Source: Vibrio brasiliensis LMG 20546 | GTDB taxonomy: Bacteria > Pseudomonadota > Gammaproteobacteria > Enterobacterales > Vibrionaceae | DNA length: 64,000 nt | Reading direction: 5' to 3' | Assembly (NCBI RefSeq): GCF_000189255.1 | Contig: NZ_AEVS01000077.1 | Location: 62,001 to 126,000 of the forward strand | Notes under the pieces: model-generated | The model's input: only the letters and a program-made list of their open reading frames with translations | Told to the model about the DNA's origin: nothing | The model's database searches: none | Part shown: one piece after another, positions 1 through 8,879 of the stretch | How the letters are laid out: each line of letters begins with the position of its first letter | How positions within the stretch are numbered: position 1 is the first letter of the stretch | Made by a program: the position numbers and the translations under genes

Positions 1-128
1 ATAAAAGCTCGTTAAACATCGCTTAGCAATACACTCCTCAACACAGTTAATCGTGATTTTACCAGTAATATGACTCACATCGCCGATGTGGTTGGTGTCC
101 CTTTGTCTAAATTTTGGAAGCCGCATTA

Positions 129-2135
129 ATGAAACTTGCCCAAACCTCTACCGGTTTTACTATCAGTCATAAAAACAGAACGGTATTTGAACACTCTGAA
201 ATGAGCCCGGCGCTATATCTGGGTATCGGTCAAGGTACCTTCGATATGTATCGTGGTAACTTTGATATCTCTGATTATGTCTCTGAGCGTTTACCGCTTA
301 AGAAGTTCTCGATTAAAGAAGAATCAGATCACATCGTGGTGACTTTTTTTGTCGATGGTGATGCGGCGTTAGAAGTGCGCCTGTTTGAAACAGAACAAAC
401 ACGATTAAAAGCGGAATTTAACGCCCTTGAAGACAAATACAATCGCTTCTGGGTTCGGGTTGCTGCAACAGAGAATGAAGCCGTCTTTGGTTGTGGTGAG
501 CAATTAAGTTACCTCAATCTGCGCGGAAAAAACTTCCCGCTGTGGAGCTCTGAGCCAGGGGTAGGTCGAAACAAAAGTACTTACACTACCTGGCAAGCGG
601 ACGTGAAAGATAAGGCAGGTGGTGACTACTACACCACTAACTACCCGCAGCCAACTTTCGTATCTGACAAGAAGTACTTCTGCCATCTACAAACAACGGC
701 TTACGCTGATTTCGATTTTTCCCACGCTGAGTATCATGAACTTCAATGTTGGAATATCCCCGACTACCTACTGTTTGACGCCGAAGAGTCGTTCCCGGCA
801 CTAATGACCAACATCACTGATGTGTTTGGTCGTCAACCAGCTCTACCTGATTGGGTCTACAATGGTGTCATCCTTGGTATCCAGGGTGGTACAGACATTA
901 CTCTAGATAAGGTTGCTGCAGCCCGCGAAGCTGGGATTGAAGTGGCAGGTGCATGGTGTCAGGACTGGCAAGGCATCAAGATGACTTCATTTGGTAAACG
1001 TCTTCAGTGGGACTGGCAGTGGAATGCGGACCTTTACCCTGATCTAGATAGCAAGATCCACCAAATGAAGGAAGACGGTATTCGCTTCTTGGGCTATATC
1101 AACCCATACGTTCTGGAAGACTTCCCACTCTATGAAGAAGCTTTCGAAAAGGGCTATTTAGCGACAAAAGAAGATGGTTCGAAGTACGTGGTCGATTTTG
1201 GTGAGTTTTATTGTGGTGTGGTCGACTTCACTAATCCTGAGGCGTGTGAATGGTACAAAGGTGTCATTCGAGCCAACATGATTGATTTCGGTCTTGATGG
1301 CTGGATGGGCGACTTTGGTGAGTACTTGCCAACAGACTGTTCACTTAACAACGGTGTTAGCGCGGAAATTGAACACAATAAATGGCCTTACCGCTGGGCG
1401 AAAGTGCAGCACGAAGCGATAGCAGAGGCAGGTAAGACTGACGATATTCTGTTCTTTATGCGTGCTGGCGCGACGGGTATGCAAGGCTACTGTCACGCAC
1501 TTTGGGCTGGTGACCAGTCGGTAATTTGGGAAAAAGATGATGGTCTGGCGTCGGTGATCCCGGCAGCACTCTCTGCAGGCTTAATGGGTAACGGCATCAG
1601 TCATAGTGACATCGGTGGCTACACGACTCTGCACGGCAATAAACGTTCGAAAGAGTTGTTCCAGCGCTGGGCGGAAATGGCTGCATTTACGCCAATTATG
1701 CGTAGCCATGAAGGTAACCGTCCTACCGATAACCATCAGTTTGATACTGATTCAGAGACAATGGCTCACCTTGCTCGTATGACTAAAATCTACAAGCACC
1801 TTAAGCCTTACATTAAAGCTGCGGTTGAAGAGAACGCTAGTAAAGGTATGCCAGTTCAGCGCCCGCTGTTTATGCATTACGAGCAGGACTCACAAGCATA
1901 CCAAATTCAATACCAGTACCTGTTTGGTCGTGACCTGATGGTAGCTCCGGTATACAACCAGGGTGAAACAGTGAAAGAGCTTTATCTACCTGAAGATGAG
2001 TGGGTACACGTATGGAGTGGCGAAACCTTTACTGGAGGCTGGATCAAGGTTGATGCACCAATCGGCCAACCACCTGTGTTCTACCGCAAGCAATCACAAG
2101 ATGCATTGTTGTTAGCTGAAATTAAAAACATCTAG
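129..2135 (+). CDS. yihQ: Sulfoquinovosidase (GH31), YihQ-type
   Basis: Hydrolyses alpha-sulfoquinovosides such as SQ-glycerol to sulfoquinovose plus the aglycone, the entry step of sulfoglycolysis. The sequence follows E. coli YihQ along its whole length (668 aa here). The residues that define a sulfoquinovosidase are visible: the sulfonate-binding Arg291 and Trp294 in KRLQWDW, nucleophile Asp395 in WMGDFGEYLP, acid/base Asp462 in WAGDQ, and Tyr498 in GGYTT. These correspond to E. coli R301, W304, D405, D472 and Y508. I chose ATG 129 because GGAAG lies 8 nt upstream; a TTG at 114 in the same frame would put that Shine-Dalgarno inside the gene. No signal peptide is seen, so the enzyme is cytoplasmic. 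It heads a plus-strand run with the kinase and dehydrogenase that follow. Assignment is firm. Confidence 0.95.
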   Translation: MKLAQTSTGFTISHKNRTVFEHSEMSPALYLGIGQGTFDMYRGNFDISDYVSERLPLKKFSIKEESDHIVVTFFVDGDAALEVRLFETEQTRLKAEFNALEDKYNRFWVRVAATENEAVFGCGEQLSYLNLRGKNFPLWSSEPGVGRNKSTYTTWQADVKDKAGGDYYTTNYPQPTFVSDKKYFCHLQTTAYADFDFSHAEYHELQCWNIPDYLLFDAEESFPALMTNITDVFGRQPALPDWVYNGVILGIQGGTDITLDKVAAAREAGIEVAGAWCQDWQGIKMTSFGKRLQWDWQWNADLYPDLDSKIHQMKEDGIRFLGYINPYVLEDFPLYEEAFEKGYLATKEDGSKYVVDFGEFYCGVVDFTNPEACEWYKGVIRANMIDFGLDGWMGDFGEYLPTDCSLNNGVSAEIEHNKWPYRWAKVQHEAIAEAGKTDDILFFMRAGATGMQGYCHALWAGDQSVIWEKDDGLASVIPAALSAGLMGNGISHSDIGGYTTLHGNKRSKELFQRWAEMAAFTPIMRSHEGNRPTDNHQFDTDSETMAHLARMTKIYKHLKPYIKAAVEENASKGMPVQRPLFMHYEQDSQAYQIQYQYLFGRDLMVAPVYNQGETVKELYLPEDEWVHVWSGETFTGGWIKVDAPIGQPPVFYRKQSQDALLLAEIKNI

Positions 2136-2184
2136 CTAAGTCGTTAGTACAACAAGAAGCCAATATTAAAACAATAACTTAGTG

Positions 2185-2200
2185 CCTCCAGACATGGAGG
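2185..2200 (+). other. Intercistronic hairpin
   Basis: Inverted repeat CCTCCA-gaca-TGGAGG in the 103-bp gap between the sulfoquinovosidase and dihydroxyacetone kinase genes, extendable by two pairs and one G-U. No T-run follows, so it is more likely an RNA-processing or stabilising stem than a terminator. Confidence 0.4.
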
Positions 2201-2238
2201 TACTAGCCAAATTCGTTTGAACAAAATCTGGAAGAATT

Positions 2239-3861
2239 ATGTCTGATCTAATCCTAAATAATAAAGAGTCGTTTGTTATGGACTCTATTGAGGGAACGCT
2301 CTACACCAGCACTCATGAAAACCTGACTTTCTTAGACTTCGACAACGATATCAAAGTGGTTGCCCGTAGTGACTGGAACAGAGATAAAGTTGCACTGATT
2401 TGTGGAGGTGGTTCAGGTCACGAACCAGCTCACGCGGGGTTTGTTGGCAAAGGTATGCTTACAGCAGCGGTATGCGGTGACCTGTTTGCTGCACCAAGTG
2501 TTGATGCGGTGCTAAACGCCATTCTGCATGTAACAGGCGACAAAGGTTGTCTGGTGATCATCAAAAACTATACCGGTGACCGTCTGAACTTTGGTTTGGC
2601 TGTAGAAAAAGCCAAAGAGATGGGACGCAAAGTCGATCTTATTGTGGTTGGTGATGATATCTCAATTCCGGGTAACCCACAGCCGCGCGGTATTGCTGGT
2701 ACCTTGTTTGTACAGAAAGTGGCAGGCTACGTTGCAGAGCAGGGTGCATCACTAGAAGAGGTTAAGCAAGCTGCGATTGATGCGCATGAAAAAACGGCTT
2801 CAATCGGTGTGGCGCTGACCAGTTGTTCATTGCCTGGAGAAAGCAATGATCGTATTGCTCAAGGCAAAGCAGAATTGGGTTTGGGTATTCACGGCGAAGC
2901 GGGCATTGAAACCATTGATCTTCCTAAAGCGAAACAGCTTGTTTCAACGATGGTTTCAAAGCTGGTGGGTGCGAAACCTACGTCCGAGAACGCTATCTTG
3001 CTAAACAACTTAGGCGGACTTTCCCCTATTGAAATGAATATTGTGGCCAAAGAAGTGATGGAGTCTGAACTTGGTCAGCAAGCCAAATTTATTGTTAGTG
3101 GTGCTTTGATGACGGCCATTGATATGAAAGGCTTTTCGATTTCAACAATCCAGCTCAGCGAAGAGATCAGCAAAGCGCTAACGTCTGAAGTGGAAACCGC
3201 CGCTTGGCCGGGGTGCGTGGCTCGCCGTGAAGTACCGGTCACTAAGTGCGAAAACCAAATTGCTAAGAATGACTTTATTCCATCTCACGACCAAGAGACT
3301 GCTCTGGTGTTATCTAAGGTATGTCAGTCGATCATTAATATTGAAGCTGACCTCAATCATCTCGATTCGATAGTTGGTGATGGTGATACTGGCTCAACAT
3401 TTGCTGCTGGTGCGCGTAAAGTACTGGCTCAACTTGACGCTCAGCAGCTCCCTCTTCAAGACAAAGCCAAGCTTATGACGGCGATTGCGGACTGCCTGAC
3501 GTCGGTGATGGGCGGCTCATCGGGTGTGCTGCTTTCAATCATGTTTACTGCAGCAGGTCGTGAATTTGAACTCAATGGTTCATTGCCGAAATCATTGCAA
3601 GCAGGTTTAGCCCAGATGATGGCTTACGGTGGCGCTAAACCAGGTGACCGCACAATGATTGATGCACTTCACCCTGCTTTAGAAGCATGGATTGAAGAAG
3701 GATTCGTTGCTGCCATTGCCGCTGCAAGGAAAGGTGCGGAGTCAACCGTAGGCATGACCAGTGCGAAAGCAGGTCGCTCTTCCTATCTCAACAGCTCAAG
3801 CTTATCAGGCACTAAAGATCCGGGTGCATTCGCAGTAGAAACCGTATTCAACCAGTTTTAA
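2239..3861 (+). CDS. ATP-dependent dihydroxyacetone kinase (DhaK-DhaL fusion)
   Basis: Phosphorylates dihydroxyacetone to DHAP. The 540-aa protein joins a DhaK domain (about 1-330) to a DhaL domain (about 345-540), as in the single-chain ATP-type enzyme of Citrobacter, not the PTS-linked DhaKLM. DhaK shows GGGSGHEPAHAGFVG (56-70) and the His218 of LGIHGEAG that binds the substrate carbonyl as a hemiaminal. DhaL shows the Mg-ATP aspartates in D376-SIVG-D381-G-D383-TG. GGAAG precedes the ATG. It lies between the sulfoquinovosidase and a glycerol dehydrogenase, so a plausible role is salvage of glycerol from SQ-glycerol as DHAP. A role in hydroxyacetone metabolism after DHPS cleavage is an alternative. 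Enzyme family is certain; the physiological substrate is inferred. Confidence 0.9.
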   Translation: MSDLILNNKESFVMDSIEGTLYTSTHENLTFLDFDNDIKVVARSDWNRDKVALICGGGSGHEPAHAGFVGKGMLTAAVCGDLFAAPSVDAVLNAILHVTGDKGCLVIIKNYTGDRLNFGLAVEKAKEMGRKVDLIVVGDDISIPGNPQPRGIAGTLFVQKVAGYVAEQGASLEEVKQAAIDAHEKTASIGVALTSCSLPGESNDRIAQGKAELGLGIHGEAGIETIDLPKAKQLVSTMVSKLVGAKPTSENAILLNNLGGLSPIEMNIVAKEVMESELGQQAKFIVSGALMTAIDMKGFSISTIQLSEEISKALTSEVETAAWPGCVARREVPVTKCENQIAKNDFIPSHDQETALVLSKVCQSIINIEADLNHLDSIVGDGDTGSTFAAGARKVLAQLDAQQLPLQDKAKLMTAIADCLTSVMGGSSGVLLSIMFTAAGREFELNGSLPKSLQAGLAQMMAYGGAKPGDRTMIDALHPALEAWIEEGFVAAIAAARKGAESTVGMTSAKAGRSSYLNSSSLSGTKDPGAFAVETVFNQF

Positions 3862-3933
3862 CCCATTCAATGGATCGCCCATGTGGCGATCCAACTCAAT
3901 AACGTGAAACAGAATTAGAACAAGGAATCCAAC

Positions 3934-5016
3934 ATGGACAATATCATTATCTCTCCAAGTAAATACGTTCAAGGTGAAGGCGCTCTAGACAACATTGGTA
4001 AATATGTCTCAGTGTTTGGCAAAAAGCCGCTAGCCATAGCCGATGATTTTGTGATGGGCTTGGTTCGTGATCGCGCGGAGACTAGTATCGTAAGTGAAGG
4101 TTTAGAAGCCAGCTTCAATATCTTTGGCGGTGAGTGTTCTCGTGTGGAAATTGAGCGCTTGATCGAAGTGAGCGGTCAACAAGGTAATGACGTCATCATC
4201 GGTATCGGTGGTGGTAAAACACTCGATACAGCAAAAGCGGTCGCTTACTACACCAAAGTGCCAGTGGTTATCGTACCTACAATTGCGTCGACAGACGCAC
4301 CGACTTCAGCACTGGCAGTAATTTATACCCCAGAAGGTGAATTTAGTGAGTACCTACTATTTCCATCAAACCCGAATATGGTGATTATGGATACAGGTAT
4401 CATCGCAGCTGCACCCGTACGTACGCTGGTGGCAGGTATGGGTGATGCACTATCGACTTACTTTGAAGCACGTGCGAATGGCTTATCAGGTAAAGCGACA
4501 ATGGCGGGCGGAGCACCAACTCGTTCAGCTCAGGCACTGGCGAAACTCTGCTACGAAACACTAATTGAAGATGGCGTAAAAGCTAAAGCAGCGGTGGAAA
4601 ACGGTGTATCGACTAAAGCGGTAGAAAACATCATTGAGGCGAACACTTATCTGTCTGGCATTGGCTTTGAAAGCTCTGGCTTGGCTGCGGCACACGCGAT
4701 TCATAATGGTCTGACTAAACTCGAAGAGTGCCATCACTTACTGCATGGTGAAAAAGTGGCGTTTGGTACGCTGACGCAGCTTATTCTGGAGAACGCACCA
4801 CAAGCAGAAATTGAACAGGTGCTTACTTTCTGTCGCTCTGTTGGTTTGCCAACAAACCTGCATCAAATGGGTGTCAAAGAGCTCGATCATGAGAAACTGA
4901 TGGAGGTTGCTCAAGCATCATGCGCAGAAGGAGAAACTATTCATAACATGCCTTTCCCTGTTAATGCACAGTCAGTGTACGCTGCGATTCTTACTGCACA
5001 TAAGCTAGGCTTATAA
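3934..5016 (+). CDS. Glycerol dehydrogenase-like iron/zinc alcohol dehydrogenase (GldA family)
   Basis: A 360-aa NAD-dependent polyol dehydrogenase of the GldA family. Visible features are the nucleotide-binding GIGGGKTLDTAK, the segment VVIVPTIASTDAPTSAL, and candidate metal ligands in GMGDALSTYFEA, AAHAIHNGLT and HGEKVAFGTL. GldA enzymes interconvert glycerol and dihydroxyacetone and also reduce hydroxyacetone to 1,2-propanediol. With the adjacent dihydroxyacetone kinase it could turn glycerol from SQ-glycerol into DHAP. With the glycyl radical enzyme further along it could reduce hydroxyacetone and regenerate NAD. Sequence alone does not choose between these. AAGGA precedes the ATG, and a strong terminator follows the stop codon, closing the first operon. 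Confidence 0.88.
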   Translation: MDNIIISPSKYVQGEGALDNIGKYVSVFGKKPLAIADDFVMGLVRDRAETSIVSEGLEASFNIFGGECSRVEIERLIEVSGQQGNDVIIGIGGGKTLDTAKAVAYYTKVPVVIVPTIASTDAPTSALAVIYTPEGEFSEYLLFPSNPNMVIMDTGIIAAAPVRTLVAGMGDALSTYFEARANGLSGKATMAGGAPTRSAQALAKLCYETLIEDGVKAKAAVENGVSTKAVENIIEANTYLSGIGFESSGLAAAHAIHNGLTKLEECHHLLHGEKVAFGTLTQLILENAPQAEIEQVLTFCRSVGLPTNLHQMGVKELDHEKLMEVAQASCAEGETIHNMPFPVNAQSVYAAILTAHKLGL

Positions 5017-5036
5017 GCGTAGAACATATCGATAGT

Positions 5037-5067
5037 AAAACGGCTCTCTAATGAGAGCCGTTTTTTT
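5037..5067 (+). terminator. Rho-independent terminator
   Basis: Perfect stem CGGCTCTC-taat-GAGAGCCG followed by seven T, 20 bp after the dehydrogenase stop. It ends the yihQ-kinase-dehydrogenase run. Confidence 0.93.
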
Positions 5068-5099
5068 GTTTGAACATATCTTTAATTGGTAGTTAAGCC

Positions 5100-5281
5100 G
5101 TTAGGTGGTGGCCATCTCAGGTCGCTACACTTGCCGGACGAAACGTTCTGATACTGTGACGTGCCAACCGGCTATCGCGACATCCGTATCTCTCACCTCA
5201 GCCATCAAAACCAGCAGTTCGTGCTCCTGGCCAGCATAGTTGGTTCTCCTCCGGACAATACACAGTACGAGTGATACTCGA
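5100..5281 (-). other. Intergenic remnant of a coding sequence
   Basis: Between two terminators lies about 180 bp that is richer in G+C than typical intergenic DNA here. Read on the minus strand from about 5280 to 5130 it gives an open frame without a credible start. The frame ends in a protein-like stretch (Y-A-G-Q-E-H-E-L-L-V-L-M-A-E-V-R-D, then V-S-E-R-F-V-R-Q-V, stop). I do not recognise the family. It may be a gene fragment or a dispersed repeat. Confidence 0.3.
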
Positions 5282-5312
5282 ATAAAAAACGGTAGCTATT
5301 TGCTACCGTTTT
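5282..5312 (-). terminator. Rho-independent terminator of the TauE/SafE gene
   Basis: Perfect inverted repeat AAAACGGTAGC-tattt-GCTACCGTTTT. The A-run on its left becomes the U-tract for leftward transcription, just past the end of the exporter gene. Confidence 0.88.
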
Positions 5313-5337
5313 AAAGTTAATCAGGTTAGTAAAATGT

Positions 5338-6078
5338 CTAAAAACTTACATTTTTAAATACGAGCATACAACCAATAACTAGCAGGAAGCTATGTACGAT
5401 TTTATGGTAGTCGATTTTGTATTTTTGTAAGTAGTGGTAGCCAATCATACCGCCAGTTAAACCGACCGCGAAAGCAGGCAGTGCAGAAATGACATGAGAG
5501 ACAACTTGCTCGGTAATTAGCCCTTCATTCCAGAAACTGATGTTGGCACCGATCATTTGCAGCATGAAAAAGAACGCTAACGTTGATTTGGTTTGATCGG
5601 CAGTCCAAGGCTGCATTGATGTGTAAGCAATCACCGGTGGACCAGACTCACCTACACTCGCACCAAGCACACCTGACGTGAAACCCGCTCCGACTGTAAT
5701 TGGAACAGAAGTCTTCTTAAACAATGGTTTAGTGGAGATCATAGAGTGTAGGCTCGACATGACCAGCACAATACCCATGGTTAGAAGGATGTACTGAGAG
5801 GGCATAGTTGCTAACAGTTTTGCTCCAACAAATGATGCTGGAATTGAGCCAGCAAATAAGATCAATCCTGTCTGACGTTGAATAGAGTGTCGCATTTTCC
5901 ACACAACGGGTAGCGTAACTAACCAGCCAAAGATACCTGCAATAGGTACCGCTGTTTGAGCGCCTACAATAAGAGAAAGTAAGGGGACTGACACAAGCGC
6001 GGAACCAAATCCGGTCAGGCCTTGGGTGAATCCCGCTAAGGCGATGATCATCGAAATAAATATTATCGTGGTGTCCAT
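5338..6078 (-). CDS. TauE/SafE family sulfite or organosulfonate exporter
   Basis: A 246-aa integral membrane protein with about seven to eight hydrophobic segments and the family's repeated glycine-rich motifs: GFTQGLTGFGSALVSVPLL near residues 16-34 and GFTSGVLGASVGESGPPV in the second half. The family exports sulfite, sulfoacetate and related anions. It is divergent from the glycyl radical enzyme gene and shares its upstream region. A role in removing sulfite made by C-S cleavage of DHPS is therefore the natural reading; export of an intact C3 sulfonate is the alternative. AGGA lies 5 nt before the ATG. The family call is firm, the substrate inferred. Confidence 0.85.
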   Translation of the reverse strand: MDTTIIFISMIIALAGFTQGLTGFGSALVSVPLLSLIVGAQTAVPIAGIFGWLVTLPVVWKMRHSIQRQTGLILFAGSIPASFVGAKLLATMPSQYILLTMGIVLVMSSLHSMISTKPLFKKTSVPITVGAGFTSGVLGASVGESGPPVIAYTSMQPWTADQTKSTLAFFFMLQMIGANISFWNEGLITEQVVSHVISALPAFAVGLTGGMIGYHYLQKYKIDYHKIVHSFLLVIGCMLVFKNVSF

Positions 6079-6146
6079 ATATCCTGTTTTTTGAGCTGAG
6101 TGAGAGTAAGGTCACTATAGAATTATTGAAATTAATTACCATTATT

Positions 6147-6204
6147 TGTGTCACATTTTGTTGTTTTGTGTCCATTTGGTTTCGCTTTGTGACTGCCGTC
6201 TCAG
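6147..6204 (+). promoter_or_regulatory. Shared sulfoquinovose-locus operator with CRP-like site (copy A)
   Basis: A 58-bp element that recurs, reversed, at 12888-12944 upstream of yihV; about 46 of 58 positions match by eye. Its gene-proximal end holds TGTGA-N6-TCTCA (6188-6203), close to the CRP consensus TGTGA-N6-TCACA. Its distal part (TGTCACATTTTGTTG, then TGTCCATTTG) is a candidate operator for the DeoR regulator in this locus. The CRP-like centre falls at about -40.5 of the promoter predicted downstream, as in class II CRP activation. Confidence 0.65.
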
Positions 6205-6223
6205 ATGCTTTTTACCCCTTTCG

Positions 6224-6229
6224 TATAAT
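6224..6229 (+). promoter_or_regulatory. Predicted -10 box for the glycyl radical enzyme operon
   Basis: Perfect TATAAT, 19 nt after the end of the shared operator; the same 19-nt spacing is found at copy B. The -35 region is poor, consistent with activator dependence. The predicted start is near 6236, giving a leader of about 98 nt. Confidence 0.6.
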
Positions 6230-6333
6230 GAGCTCTCTAATCATCGACCTTCTTTGTTGGTCAAAATGCCAATGCCTGAATCCCCTGAGCGAGCATTGGC
6301 ATTTTGATTATTTATTTTCTAATGAGGTTAGCT

Positions 6334-8865
6334 ATGGAGAACTTCCAGGCAGAGAAACAGAGCTTGTTCGATTTAAGGGCGAGTCATCACACCGATGCGC
6401 AAGGTACCGAAGCATTCGATAAGGTTTATGGATTAGGTTATGAGGTGGGACACGCCGATTGGTCTCCTTTTCCTCGCGTAAACAGATTGCGTCAAACCTT
6501 TCTGGACAGACCGTATGATATTGACGTTGAGCGCCTACGTTTAGTCACAGAGGCGTATCAAAACAATCAAGCGATGCCGAGGATATTGCAGTGCGCTTAT
6601 GCGTTTGAAAATATCTTGCTTAACAGCACGCTCTATATCTATGACGAGGATTTAATCCTTGGGGAAATTGCTGCACCAGCGAAAGCGTCACCAATCTATC
6701 CAGAGTTTTCTGTCGATTGGATTATCGACGAGATCCTGAACTCGCCATTTGAAGAGCGCCCTAACGATCAGTTTTACATTCGCAACGAGCAAGACAGAGC
6801 TGAAATTCTGGAACTTTGTCAGTACTGGAAAGGAAAAACTGCCAACGAGTTTATTACTGCCCATCTTGATGATGACCAAAAGAAAGGGTCACACATGGGG
6901 GAAAAAGTGTTCCAGACCAACAATTACCATTTCGCGGGTATTGGTCATTTTGCTATGGACTTCAAAAAGCTGATGACACTTGGCTATAACGGGGTGTTGG
7001 AACAAGCTCGCAATGCGTTTTCTCAATTGTCTAAACAAGATCCTGACTTCAGTGAAAAACGCGATTACTACAAAGCGACCATCATTTCGCTGGAAGCGGC
7101 AGTCAAATATATCACCCGCTACGCCATACTCGCGGAAGATATGGCATTTAACGAATCAGATCAAAAGCGTAAGCAAGAGCTGCAAGCGATGTCTGTTAAC
7201 TGTTTCCAGATTGCGGGCGGTGTGCCGCAAACATTCTGGCAGGCAGCTCAGCTGTTTAACTTTGCTGTCACTATGACCCAGATTGAAGGTAACGGTCATT
7301 CGATTTCCTATGGTCGCATGGACCAATGGTTGCTGCCGTTTTACACCAAGGATGTGACTGAAAACGCTGTGTCTAAAGAGTTTATTCTCGAAGTACTGGA
7401 AGTTCTTTACGTTAAAATGAACAACCCGACCAAGCTCAAAGATAAAGGTACCGTTAAGGTGCGCAATGGACGTGGATTTGGTGGAGAAAGCCTGACGATT
7501 GGTGGTGTCGATCAACAAGGTAATGACGCGACTAATGACCTGACTATGCTGATGCTTGAAGCCTCGGCTCACACTCGAATGATGAACCCTTGGGTATGTC
7601 TGCGAATGCATGAAAACACACCCTATGAATTGAAGATTAAAACCATTGAGTGTGTTCGTGCTGGCTATGGTCACCCGAAATTGTTCAACGATGGCCCGGC
7701 AATTAAAGCCATGCTAGGCAAAGGGATGACGCTGGAAGAAGCTCGTGATTATGCAGTGGTGGGCTGTGTAGAGCCTACTATTCCTGGCAAAGAGCATGGT
7801 TGGCTAGACGCTGGTTATGTGAATACCGCCAAGATGATGGAAATGGTCATTAATGGTGGTCGTATCCTTTCCGGGCCAAATGCTGGTATGCAGCTTGGTC
7901 CGGATACTGGCAGTCTCGAAACTTACCAGACCTTTGATGAAGTATTGGAAAGTGTCGATAAGCAGTTTGGCTATTGGTGTGATCAGCTGTGTAGCTGCCT
8001 CAATGTTACCGATAAAATGCACCGTCTGATTAAACCAACCCCCTACATTTCAGCCTTCTTTGAAGGATGTATTGAGTCAGGGAAAGACATGACCTTCGGC
8101 GGTGTCAAATACAATGGCACAGCTCCACAGGCAGCGGGCATCGCGACTTGTGCAGACTCGCTTGCAACGATTAAGAAGCTGGTATTCGACGATCAGAAGT
8201 ATACGGGCAAACAGTTACTTGATGCCGTCAAAGATAACTGGGACGGACATGAGAAGCTGTATGCCTTAGTTAACAGCGCTAAGATTCCCCATTACGGCAA
8301 TGATATCGATGAAGCTGACGAGCTGTTTTCGTTCATGTTTGAGTGCTATTGCCGCCATATTAAAGGACGTCAAAATCCACGTGGTGGTAAGTTCAGCCCT
8401 GGTGTTTACACTGTTAATGCCAATGTAGGTATGGGCTTGTATACCAATGCATCTCTTGACGGACGAAAGAATGGAGAGCCAATTTCGGACAACATGGGAC
8501 CTGTCCATACCGCGGGTGGTTCACATGACATCAATGGTCCAACAGCCGTCATCAACTCAGTCACAAAAGTCGATCATAGTCTGGCGACCAACGGTACTCT
8601 GCTCAACCTGCGTTTCCCTGAAGACGCAGTGTCAGGTGTAGAGGGACGCGACATATTAGTCAGTTTTGTCGATGAATACATCAACAAGCAAGGTATGCAC
8701 GTCCAGTTTAATATCATGAGCTCAGAGAAGATGCGTGCGGCGCAAAAGAACCCTGAACTCTATAAAGATATGTTGGTTCGAGTAGCCGGTTATAGTGCTT
8801 ACTTTGTTGAACTGGGTAAGCCCTTGCAGGATGACTTGATTTCACGCACCGAACTAAGGTTCTAA
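6334..8865 (+). CDS. Glycyl radical enzyme, probable DHPS C-S lyase or dehydratase (HpsG/HpfG type)
   Basis: An 843-aa glycyl radical enzyme. The thiyl cysteine and catalytic glutamate are Cys478 and Glu480 in GCVEP; the radical glycine is Gly819 in RVAGYS, 25 residues from the end. The CVEP motif and length place it with the dehydratase/lyase branch and not with pyruvate formate-lyase. Members acting on C3 sulfonates either cleave 2,3-dihydroxypropanesulfonate to hydroxyacetone and sulfite (HpsG) or dehydrate it (HpfG). The locus makes DHPS through YihU, and a TauE/SafE exporter is divergent, so this substrate is likely. ATG 6334 has GAGG 6 nt upstream; in-frame TTG 6304 and ATG 6322 lack this. 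The activase follows. Which of the two reactions it performs cannot be read by eye. Confidence 0.85.
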   Translation: MENFQAEKQSLFDLRASHHTDAQGTEAFDKVYGLGYEVGHADWSPFPRVNRLRQTFLDRPYDIDVERLRLVTEAYQNNQAMPRILQCAYAFENILLNSTLYIYDEDLILGEIAAPAKASPIYPEFSVDWIIDEILNSPFEERPNDQFYIRNEQDRAEILELCQYWKGKTANEFITAHLDDDQKKGSHMGEKVFQTNNYHFAGIGHFAMDFKKLMTLGYNGVLEQARNAFSQLSKQDPDFSEKRDYYKATIISLEAAVKYITRYAILAEDMAFNESDQKRKQELQAMSVNCFQIAGGVPQTFWQAAQLFNFAVTMTQIEGNGHSISYGRMDQWLLPFYTKDVTENAVSKEFILEVLEVLYVKMNNPTKLKDKGTVKVRNGRGFGGESLTIGGVDQQGNDATNDLTMLMLEASAHTRMMNPWVCLRMHENTPYELKIKTIECVRAGYGHPKLFNDGPAIKAMLGKGMTLEEARDYAVVGCVEPTIPGKEHGWLDAGYVNTAKMMEMVINGGRILSGPNAGMQLGPDTGSLETYQTFDEVLESVDKQFGYWCDQLCSCLNVTDKMHRLIKPTPYISAFFEGCIESGKDMTFGGVKYNGTAPQAAGIATCADSLATIKKLVFDDQKYTGKQLLDAVKDNWDGHEKLYALVNSAKIPHYGNDIDEADELFSFMFECYCRHIKGRQNPRGGKFSPGVYTVNANVGMGLYTNASLDGRKNGEPISDNMGPVHTAGGSHDINGPTAVINSVTKVDHSLATNGTLLNLRFPEDAVSGVEGRDILVSFVDEYINKQGMHVQFNIMSSEKMRAAQKNPELYKDMLVRVAGYSAYFVELGKPLQDDLISRTELRF

Positions 8866-8879
8866 CTAAACCAAGATAG

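Noticed and set aside
114-128. TTG start for the sulfoquinovosidase
   Set aside because: It would place the GGAAG ribosome binding site within the coding sequence; ATG 129 has correct spacing.
1-128. Upstream open frame ending at 129
   Set aside because: A frame from about 16 to 131 is open and ends in TAATG overlapping the yihQ start, but it is short and shows no family; the true upstream gene lies outside the window.
2239-3861. PTS-dependent DhaKL and the EIIB as its phosphodonor
   Set aside because: The kinase is the single-chain ATP-type fusion; the EIIB is of the glucose family, not DhaM-like EIIA.
5729-6175. Minus-strand ORF and plus-strand extension at 12916 sharing M-D-x-K-Q-Q-N-V-T
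   Set aside because: The similarity comes from the shared DNA operator, not from homologous proteins. Both frames overlap real genes.
6334-8865. Pyruvate formate-lyase
   Set aside because: A single GCVEP active-site cysteine and not the Cys-Cys pair, a three-cluster activase and the sulfoquinovose context all point to the dehydratase/lyase branch.
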